NCBI GenBank assembly: GCA_009746045.1
Contig: RPFO01000271.1
Coordinates: 1 to 20,502 of the forward strand
Reading direction: 5' to 3'
Length of the DNA stretch: 20,502 bases
From: Mesostigma viride
Taxonomy: Eukaryota; Streptophyta; Mesostigmatophyceae; Mesostigmatales; Mesostigmataceae
The notes under the pieces were generated by a model. The model saw only the letters and a list, made by a program, of their open reading frames with translations. It searched no databases and was not told where the DNA came from. This document shows, piece by piece, positions 1-20,369 of the stretch. A program made the translations under genes and the position numbers. Each line of letters opens with the position of its first letter. The first letter of the stretch is position 1.

Positions 1-15256
<15,256 letters not shown>

Positions 15257-15299
15257 ACCGCGGTAGGAGCAACAGCAGGAGGAAGAAGATGAGATGAGT
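15257..15299. repeat. Mixed short-unit flank, possible ancestral seed
   Basis: Immediately right of the AGG array is a CCGCGG site, then aacagcaggaggaagaag and gatgagatgag. In about 40 bases it holds unexpanded CAG, AGG, AAG and ATG triplets in the same order as the two large arrays. It may be the short compound microsatellite from which both expanded. That is an inference from proximity and order. Confidence 0.5.
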
Positions 15300-16396
15300 T
15301 GCATCAGCCAGCATTATTCTCGCACAGCCAGTGAGAAGCGTAACATAAAAAAACTCAAGGAACAGGTGGGTGGGTGGGACACCACAAGGTGCTCAAGGGG
15401 GTATACCTGTATCATGGAAGCATGGTTCTGAACAGGTTGGTTTCCGTACTTGCTGTTTTGAAACAAGACAAGTTATTAGAGTCTGGCAGCATTTCGCGGT
15501 AGGAGAAACGTCTACGGCATTGCAAGGCACCCCCCTATTGGCAAGGGACAGACGCAAGGCACGCGCGTGTCGTACATCAAAGCGCGCATTGAGGTACAAT
15601 ATACGTTGCAATAATCAGGATGCCTCCTACTCTTGGGACTTCTTGGCCCCAGCTGTTGACATACGAACCGTTACCCGCAATGGCTAGAAGCAATATCATT
15701 AACAAGAATATGAGCTGCCCATGGATCTTTCAAGAGTCCCTAATCAGTAGCATTCCATGCAGTGGGAGAGCGCAGTGGGGGGCATTGCAGTAGCTGACTG
15801 TCAATCTCTGGCAAGAGCATGCAATAGTGATCCTCCCACACATACAGCTGCTGGGTTTGCTCCCACCAAACAAACTCTGGCCATGGTCGAGGGCAAGGAG
15901 TTAGCATAAGGGCTTGGTGGCATCCACAAATGTCGGGGATAATGCAGCAAAGGCTGGAGCGATGGTGAGTACACGAGCAGCAGGTCAAAAAATTATTTAA
16001 GTGCATTTCTTAAGCTAAACACCACAATATTCTTGTATAGGTGCAGCCTCGTGTTCGTAGGTGAAATCTAGCAGCCATGCCGGGCAAGGGGTGAGGTGGC
16101 CATCAAAGGCAGGAGGGCAATCCATGACGCGCGCGGAGTCCCTCTGAGGAGCAGCAGATCCGCCCGCTTATTAACCAGGAACATGATCACGGGCAACATC
16201 CTTCCAATGCAATCCACCACCAACCCTCCAAAGCCTGGGAACTCCTTGTCGGTCAGGCTTCAAGGTAACACAACTTTACTCCACCGCCCATTTCTCACTG
16301 CCTGGTATACCGCATGATTAGGCCATCAGGGAGCCATCATGCACCTTAAGCTGGTGAACTACAGTAGGCATATTCTCCAACCCTGCACTTACATAC
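15300..16396. other. No recognisable gene; downstream intron or flank of the CCDC112-like gene
   Basis: On the - strand this segment follows exon D's splice donor (GTATGT at 16391-16396), so it starts as intron. I searched it for the next expected CCDC112 exon, which should be in phase 0 and encode a TGG-x-x-GGW-like stretch, and did not find one. The closest is a GG-rich, Trp-containing stretch near 16190-16280 on the - strand, but it needs frame changes. Several short open frames exist on both strands with no family signature. One on the - strand at 15740-16006 is rich in Trp and Gln but unrecognised. A GGTG-type run lies near 15366-15378. Confidence 0.5.
15740..16006 (-). CDS. Unrecognised short open frame, doubtful
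   Basis: An 88-codon frame on the - strand starts at an ATG near 16006 and ends at a TAG at 15740. Its second half is rich in Trp, Gln and Glu (for example PWPEFVWWEQTQQLYVWEDH), which looks somewhat more protein-like than the neighbouring frames. I recognise no domain and see no signal peptide or clear membrane segment. Codon use is not GC-rich at third positions, unlike exon D on the same strand. It could be a fragment of a transposable element or chance. It lies inside the presumed downstream intron or flank of the CCDC112-like gene, and no splice sites convincingly link it to that gene. No function is proposed. Confidence 0.15.
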   Translation of the reverse strand: MHLNNFLTCCSCTHHRSSLCCIIPDICGCHQALMLTPCPRPWPEFVWWEQTQQLYVWEDHYCMLLPEIDSQLLQCPPLRSPTAWNATD

Positions 16397-16628
16397 CTCA
16401 TACTGGCGAACCTCGGGCGGCAGATTTTCCGACTCGGCGATACGCGGCATGCCCCCTGGGGGCCCCTTATCCGCCCCACCCGAACTCGTGCGGGGGCGGG
16501 GCCGGTCGGTGGCCACCGCGGCGGCCCCCGCCCCGGTGGCTGGCTCTTTCTCCCACGCCTCCAGCCGTTGCTCGAATGCCGCCAGCTCACGAGAGAGGGT
16601 CTTCTCTTCCATGACGAGCTGGTCATAG
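16397..16628 (-). CDS. CCDC112-like coiled-coil protein, internal exon (exon D)
   Basis: This 232-nt exon sits between an acceptor (gccccctgcag) and a near-consensus donor (GAG|GTATGTAAG). Its first base completes a Ser codon begun by exon A, and 77 codons follow with a phase 0 end. The product starts YDQLVMEEKTLSREL, continues AAFEQRLEAW, has a low-complexity Gly/Ala/Pro/Arg linker, then NLPPEVRQYE. From memory, human CCDC112 has the same series: FKE-x-QR, Y-x-x-L-x-x-EEKT, EL, a Trp about 16 residues after EEKT, a variable linker, then LP-x-EV. CCDC112 is a coiled-coil centriolar satellite protein linked to ciliogenesis. The helical part is charged and heptad-like, and third positions are GC-rich. 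The next part of the family (TGG-x-x-GGW-like) was not found downstream. Either the rest lies beyond the CAG/CTG array or this copy is truncated. Confidence 0.75.
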
Positions 16629-16990
16629 CTGCAGGGGGCAGCAGTGGCATTATTGTGGGGCATACACGTCTTTTTGGTTTGCCTAATTAGTGTTTCTCAT
16701 CCATGACGAGCTGGTTGCAGCTGTGGGGGCAGCAGTAGCATTATTGTGGTGCAAATAGGCCGTTAATTTTCATGGTGAGTGGTTCTCTTCCATGACCAGT
16801 TGATCATAGGTGCGGGGGGCAGCAGTAGCATTATTGTGGTGCAAATAGGCCGTTAATTTTCATGATGAGTGGTTCTCTTCCATGACCAGTTGATCATAGG
16901 TGCGGGGGGCAGCGGTAGCATTATTGTGGGGCTAAATGTTAATTGGGGAATCTGATTAGTGTTTCCTTACTTGACCAGTTGACCAAAACT
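16602..16990 (-). repeat. 90-bp tandem repeats of exon D's acceptor and exon start
   Basis: The end of the intron plus the first roughly 27 coding bases of exon D are repeated upstream. The cattattg landmark on + recurs at 16648, 16739, 16829 and 16919, spacings of 91, 90 and 90. The units containing 16829 and 16919 differ at only about 3 of 90 positions. Copy D1 is the real exon start, with acceptor ctgcag. D2 keeps an AG (cccacag) but its frame (CNQLVMDEKH) meets TAA at once. D3 and D4 have AC in place of the acceptor AG and end in TGA. A fifth, poorer partial copy lies near 16960-16990. Confidence 0.85.
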
Positions 16991-17008
16991 ATGCGTGTCC
17001 TTTTTCTT

Positions 17009-17030
17009 GGGGGGGGCGGGGGCGGGGGGG
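17009..17030 (+). other. G-rich run, quadruplex candidate
   Basis: The + strand reads G8-C-G5-C-G7, enough for four or more G-tracts of three with very short loops. On the - strand, where the gene is transcribed, it is a C-rich pyrimidine run inside the A-D intron. It has no clear role as a splice tract, because the exon D acceptor is about 380 bases further on. Confidence 0.6.
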
Positions 17031-17067
17031 ACAATGCTTTTGTTGAGATGCAAGTATCTTATTATTA

Positions 17068-17291
17068 GTCACAGCCCGAGTTCGGTTCCTCTCTCGCCGC
17101 AAGATGCTGGTGAACACCTCCTAGTCGCTTGACGACGACCTGACGCCAGCCCAGCAGCAGCAGCGCCGCGACCAGTGGCCCGGCTACATCCGCCACAAGA
17201 CCAACCCCGAGAAGCCCCAAGTGTACTGGCGGGGCGGGGACCTTATGTCAACAAGAAACTGTGGAAGTCCCCCCGGGCTCCCCCGGGATAG
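17068..17291 (+). pseudogene. Decayed non-LTR (LINE-type) retrotransposon ORF fragment
   Basis: The + strand frame from 17068 reads VTARVRFLSRRKMLVNTS, a TAG stop (17122-17124), then SLDDDLTPAQQQQRRDQWPG and YIRHKTNPEKPQVYWRGGDL. A one-base loss near 17243 shifts the frame, after which YVNKKLWKSP follows until TAG at 17289-17291. The order RVRF...SLDDDLTPAQ-x-x-R...WRG-x-LYV resembles the RNA-binding ORF region of L1-like elements as I remember it. The element is antisense to the CCDC112-like gene and lies in its A-D intron. It is broken by at least one stop and one frameshift, and no endonuclease or reverse transcriptase remains. Third positions are GC-rich, unlike the intron around it. The family call is tentative; it could be a remnant of an unrelated host gene. 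Confidence 0.5.
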
Positions 17292-17648
17292 AACACAGTT
17301 GTCTAGATGGGGGCAATCGATTATGGGATAGCTTAGCCATTACAGCACTTGAAATGATATTATCGCACAGCGTTACAGTACCTTCAATTAGCTCTGGCAC
17401 CTTGTGGCCATCAGCTTGCGCCTTAGCCGACGTCTTGAGCCCACCTCACCTATGTAGCATAAGCTATGCGTCAGCCTTCCTATGGTATTGCATGGTTGTA
17501 TTGCACCACAGTGTTGCGCCCCGGCACCATGCTGTGGAGAGAGCGCTCTGTGGCCTGCCCACTTGCGGCAGTGAGAGAAGCTAAGGCGCCCTCCCTCCTT
17601 CTCGCTGTGTATATAGGGTTAAAGGTTCCTTTACTCTGCATTGGCAAC
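17292..17648. other. Intronic stretch with nothing recognised
   Basis: There are open frames on + (17261-17584 and 17466-17675), but they show no family signature and the first simply runs out of the LINE-type remnant. A TATATAG motif at 17610-17616 on + is TATA-like, but no transcript or gene start downstream supports it. Confidence 0.4.
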
Positions 17649-17692
17649 CACGTGACGCAGTCACGTGCTTATTAATAATTAATTAATTATTA
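17649..17692. repeat. Two adjacent perfect palindromes
   Basis: CACGTGAC (17649-17656) and GTCACGTG (17660-17667) form 8-bp inverted arms around GCA. Six bases later, 17673-17692 is a perfect 20-bp AT-only palindrome (taataattaa followed by ttaattatta). Each arm of the first palindrome contains CACGTG, the G-box/E-box core bound by bHLH and bZIP factors. Whether it is regulatory, a hairpin or the scar of a mobile element is unknown. Confidence 0.7.
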
Positions 17693-17752
17693 TTAGTCTC
17701 CCTATTCCGCGCCTCTCTAATGCCCCGTGAGGCAATACGCTCCATCCTATGC

Positions 17753-17880
17753 TCCTGCTCGCGTTGCTGCCGTATCGGTTGTCCTGCTCGCGTTGCTGCC
17801 GTATGGCTTGTCCTGCTCGCGTTGCTGCCGTATTGGTTGTCCTGCTCGCGTTGCTGCCGTTGTTGTTGTCCTGCTAGCGA
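17753..17880. repeat. 29-bp minisatellite, about 4.4 units
   Basis: Units start at 17753, 17782, 17811 and 17840, with a partial one at 17869. The core is tcctgctcgcgttgctgccg followed by a variable 9-base tail (tatcggttg, tatggcttg, tattggttg, ttgttgttg). The 29-base period is not a multiple of three, so each copy changes frame. That argues against the frames crossing it being coding. It is intronic relative to the - strand gene. Confidence 0.9.
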
Positions 17881-18070
17881 TGGTCGCCTACCCCCATACG
17901 CATACTCTTCCTGGTGACAACAGTGCTACTCGATACTGGATCAGCAAAGCTAAACTTGTGAATCACCTGTCGCGATGCCTCTCCTTCCCCACCCTCGACA
18001 AATAGCCCAAACCCTTTCTCCCGAGTAGAGCATGCGGGGCGGTCGAGTGCAGGGTGCGGGGCGGCCTCAC

Positions 18071-18114
18071 CTCGTGCGCTGCCTCACCTTGAACGAAACC
18101 GTCCCATACCTGTG
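18071..18114 (-). pseudogene. Copy C of CCDC112-like exon A
   Basis: On the - strand this reads ...V-S-F-K-V-R-Q-R-T followed by AG and the donor GTGAGG. It aligns codon by codon with exon A (M-V-L-F-K-E-R-Q-R-T, AG, GTGAGA). The donor is intact and the phase is the same, so it could in principle splice to exon D with Ser at the junction. Its 5' half is diverged: H-R-Y-G-T replaces G-E-Q-E-M. The nearest acceptor, accacag just upstream, would give a shorter exon. It is probably a decayed duplicate, but a functional alternative exon cannot be excluded. Confidence 0.55.
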
Positions 18115-18142
18115 GTCTGGTCTCGCGTGTCATCATACTAGT

Positions 18143-18225
18143 GCAACAATACCCCCGACAGTAGTAGGGGGCAACAGTAGTGCAACAATAAATAGTAGGG
18201 GGCAACAACAAATAACGATACCCCC
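18143..18225. repeat. Short interspersed repeats with G5/C5 inverted pairs
   Basis: gcaacaat occurs at 18143 and 18182 (with gcaacaac near 18203), and tagtaggggg occurs at 18162 and 18193. C5 blocks at 18152-18156 and 18221-18225 can pair with the G5 blocks at 18167-18171 and 18198-18202. This low-complexity patch separates exon copies B and C. Confidence 0.6.
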
Positions 18226-18227
18226 AC

Positions 18228-18303
18228 GAGGTGCACTGCCCCTCCTTGAACGCCACCATCTCCTGTTCTCCCGCGCCCCCCTGCTAGCACTGGAGGTCTC
18301 GCT
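18228..18303 (-). pseudogene. Copy B of CCDC112-like exon A, broken
   Basis: On the - strand this reads G-E-Q-E-M-V-A-F-K-E-G-Q-C-T, against exon A's G-E-Q-E-M-V-L-F-K-E-R-Q-R-T, so the homology is unmistakable. It cannot work as an equivalent exon. An in-frame TAG lies about six codons before the conserved part, and the donor (acc-ag|gtgag in exon A) has become acc-tc-gtggg. The two Arg-to-Gly and Arg-to-Cys changes also suggest loss of constraint. It lies immediately past the 51-bp minisatellite in the direction of transcription. Confidence 0.75.
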
Positions 18304-18321
18304 CGACCCTATTACTTGTCC

Positions 18322-18553
18322 TTGTAATTGTAGAAACTCACTAGCTTACCGTATTCACCAGCATATTCACCTGCAATAGCATCACTATCCACTAGCATAC
18401 CATATTCACCAGCATATTCACGTGCAATATCATAACTATCCACTAGCATACCATATTCACCAGCATATTCACCTGCAATATCATAACTATCCACTAGCTT
18501 ACCATATTCACCAGCATATTCACTTGCAATTGTAGAACTATTCACGAGCATAC
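18322..18553. repeat. 51-bp minisatellite, four full units plus partial ends
   Basis: The landmark cactagc (cacgagc in the last) recurs on + at 18339, 18390, 18441, 18492 and 18543, exactly 51 apart. On the - strand the units are open and would read as a 17-residue repeat of the type EYAGEYGMLVDSYDIAG. A related diverged unit lies right after exon A's donor (19184-19230), so the repeat appears to derive from the start of the intron rather than from a protein. Several units carry an acceptor-plus-donor-like junction on - (ttgcag|gtgaat) and another donor-like site (ggtaag or ggtatg). Confidence 0.9.
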
Positions 18554-19183
18554 ACTTGTGATGACTCAAGAGAGTGAGGTTCACACCGAACAGCGCCATG
18601 GCTCTTGCAGGAATGGCCTTTATTCAATAAGAAACACAGTCGACAATAGGCGTAAACGCCACAGTCTCACGCACGTAGCACAGACGACATCGTCGTCTTG
18701 CAAGTGGAGTGCGCAGGCAAGAGCTAGTGTCCTAGAGCTACCAAGTCATACATATAGCCTTGCTAGGTACGCGCCCAAGTATTCAGCAGCTCTGTCACTG
18801 CTGAACTGGCACACAATTGATTACGTAGACTCTTGGCGCGCCTTTGGCGCGCAGACCTATCGATTGTCCATACGGCTAGTCCTGTGGACCTATCCGTACT
18901 GCACTCAGCATCAATTGTCTCATAGGTCCTGGCGCGCTCTGGCGCGCTCACCTATCAATTGAGCATCAAGTCCTGTACAAGTCCTGTCAACATCCTACGG
19001 ACTATCAAAGGGACACTTGTACATCCTGTGCCTACACGCGCCCACATTGGCGCGCGGCACTGTCGGCACAGCCTAGGAAACGTCAAAACTTTTACGTCCT
19101 GTAACCAAATGAGGCATTCAAGGTGCCGTTGGAAAGAGCCTAACAATCTCTATCCATCTAACGTAAATCCTTTACGTTAACTA
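18554..19183. mobile_element. 630-bp insert splitting the 51-bp repeat family, candidate non-autonomous element
   Basis: The left repeat breaks off after gcatac (18548-18553). The diverged unit on the right resumes at ataccatattcac (from 19184). Removing the segment between would rejoin one continuous 51-bp-type sequence, and atac at both edges could be a 4-bp target duplication. Inside are short-loop palindromes, a pair of GGCGCGC-rich copies 96 bases apart (18835 and 18931) followed by acctatcRattg, and several tcctgt motifs. I found no clear terminal inverted repeat, tail or transposase. A 134-codon + frame (18558-18962) has no recognisable domain. Confidence 0.4.
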
Positions 19184-19230
19184 ATACCATATTCACTAGC
19201 ATCTTCACTGGTAATCGTAGTAGTAGAACC
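19184..19230. repeat. Single diverged unit of the 51-bp repeat family
   Basis: On + it reads ataccatattcactagcatc followed by ttcactggtaatcgtag and tagtagaacc. This matches ataccatattcaccagcat, attcacttgcaattgtag and aact in the 18.3-18.55 kb array. It begins 16 bases inside the intron after exon A's donor. This places the origin of the minisatellite at that intron start. Confidence 0.7.
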
Positions 19231-19246
19231 ATTCCCTCCATCTCAC

Positions 19247-19322
19247 CTGGTGCGCTGCCGCTCCTTAAACAAGACCATCTCCTGCTCCCCCGCGTCCATC
19301 GTGGAGGAGAGCGCCGCCAAGT
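19247..19322 (-). CDS. CCDC112-like coiled-coil protein, internal exon (exon A)
   Basis: This 76-nt exon is the upstream partner of exon D. Between acceptor gcgccag and donor CAG|GTGAGA it reads LAALSSTMDAGEQEMV then LFKERQRT. Two bases come before the first full codon and two (AG) after the last. Exon D supplies C to make Ser, so the junction reads FKERQRT-S-YDQLVMEEKT. That fits FKE-x-QR-x-x-Y-x-x-L-x-x-EEKT as I recall it from human CCDC112. The ATG of MDAG could be read as a start, but the homology continues upstream of it in the family, so an internal exon is more likely. Upstream exons were not recognised to 20502. Two broken copies of this exon (B and C) lie in the following intron, and its acceptor is repeated upstream. 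Confidence 0.72.
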
Positions 19323-19720
19323 CTGGCGCAATGCAACACGCCAGCACATACGCACACAGCATGTGGCATGACATGACACGGTGAAGAGACAGGGATGAGG
19401 GGGCCAGGTCTGGCGCACGGCACACACGGGCATTCATATGTGCATTGACGTGACACGGCATGGTGAAATAATAGGGTGAAAGGGCGAGATCTGGCAGACG
19501 GCACACAAACAAGCACCCCCATCTAGTGACAAGACGTGGTGAAAATAGAAGGGTGAGGGGGCAAAGATCTAGCGAACAGTGCGTGCAGTATCGCTGGTCA
19601 CTGAACATTGCTGGCCTCTCTGAACATAATACTCATGCCCCACATGTATGGAAACCAACCGCTTTAAAGCCATAGTCATGACACAACTACGAGGGAAAAG
19701 GGAAAAGGGGCATGATTGGG
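19323..19720 (-). repeat. Degenerate 76-87 bp repeats of exon A's acceptor region
   Basis: On + the tctggc/tct landmark recurs at 19322, 19409, 19490 and about 19568, and ggtgaa at 19380, 19462 and 19538. On the - strand the units read gcgccag|acctggcccc, ctgccag|atctcgccc and cgctag|atctttgcccc, each followed by a pyrimidine-rich stretch. Exon A's own border is gcgccag|acttggcggc. A weaker relative occurs near 19700. Exon A's acceptor is therefore the last unit of an array, or the array was seeded by that acceptor. Confidence 0.7.
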
Positions 19721-20254
19721 CAGATGGCACACGCACAAGCACGCGCCATCGCAATGAATGGGTGGCGTGAACAGTGGCGGCGCAGCCACACACATGCACG
19801 TGCCAAGGCACGGTGAAAGGGGTGAGGAGGCAGGTTGCGGCACAGAGGTGCCATGCCATGCCATGCCATGCCATGCCATGGTGGAGGCGAACGGGTGGGG
19901 TGGTGGTGTGATGGCTCACAAACACACTGGACAGGTGGGGTGGCAAGTGGCGAGGGCAGAATTGCAATTGCACGCCGTGGCAGGGTGGGAGGTGAATTTG
20001 TCAGTGGTGCCCCACGTGCATGTCAAGACATGGTGATTGCGTGTGTTGAGACCACCACGGTAAATACGCAATAACACCACCGCTGCTATTATTCGTTTCA
20101 CACAACTGCACCACCACTGCTACTATTAGTTTAACTACGGCCGCTAGTATACCTCGTTCCATCATGGGTCCCTTTTACTGCACCCCAGTTAGAAATGGCT
20201 TTGCTCATAGCCATCTCCACAGCGGGCCACGGCACAACTAGTAGCATGACAGTG
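19721..20254. other. No gene recognised; upstream intron or flank of the CCDC112-like gene
   Basis: The sequence is simple, with CA-, GGTGGGG- and CATGG-rich stretches. It contains further ggtgaaaggggtgagg-type fragments (for example 19812-19828) that resemble the array next to exon A. Overlapping short frames beginning MAWHGMAWHG are products of the CCATG tract. No upstream CCDC112 exon or promoter could be identified. Confidence 0.45.
19851..19880. repeat. (CCATG)6 pentanucleotide microsatellite
   Basis: Six perfect tandem copies of ccatg occur, flanked by gtg on each side. On the - strand it is CATGG, which contains ATGG in several frames and so creates spurious start codons. Confidence 0.97.
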
Positions 20255-20303
20255 GTACCATTACTAGTAATCATACAATCCAGAATGGTACAGTGGTATG
20301 ATT
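20255..20303. repeat. Two interleaved 8-bp inverted repeats (pseudoknot-like order)
   Basis: GTACCATT (20255-20262) is complementary to AATGGTAC (20284-20291). AATCATAC (20269-20276) is complementary to GTATGATT (20296-20303). The arms alternate, so both stems could form together only as an H-type pseudoknot with linkers of 6, 7 and 4 nt. Neither strand is known to be transcribed as a structured RNA here. Confidence 0.6.
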
Positions 20304-20369
20304 GAACGAGTCCCTACCGCACAACGCAGCACACCTACGCGCCCGGCCTGTCCATCCCCAAATCCTCAT

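Noticed and set aside
15370-15687. A 105-codon frame on + and an overlapping 72-codon frame on - (15393-15611)
   Set aside because: No family signature, weak codon bias, and they overlap each other on opposite strands. Best treated as chance frames.
16096-16317. A 73-codon + frame ending near a CAAG|GTAACA donor-like site, and its - strand counterpart with a GG-rich Trp/His stretch
   Set aside because: I tested the - strand as the next CCDC112 exon (expected TGG-x-x-GGW in phase 0). The partial resemblance needs two frame changes and has no good acceptor, so it is not called.
18300-18553. CRISPR-like regular repeats
   Set aside because: Units are contiguous and almost identical throughout with no unique spacers, and the context is eukaryotic with introns.
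18312-18599. A 95-codon - strand gene encoding 17-residue repeats
   Set aside because: The repeat is a 51-bp minisatellite, and a related unit begins just inside an intron. No start context or non-repeat domain supports translation, so it is reported as a repeat.
18558-18962. A 134-codon + frame
   Set aside because: It lies wholly in the 630-bp insert, reads through palindromes and GGCGCGC modules, and has no recognisable domain.
19283-19301. ATG in exon A (MDAGEQEMV) as the true start of the CCDC112-like protein
   Set aside because: The context is acceptable, but the exon is open upstream to a good acceptor with two extra bases, and the family extends well N-terminal of this point. An internal exon is preferred, though a start here cannot be excluded.
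19676-20036. Several overlapping frames (MAWHGMAWHG... on -, CHAMPCHAM... on +)
   Set aside because: They are created by the (CCATG)6 tract and CA/GGTG-rich simple sequence, and are open in several frames at once.
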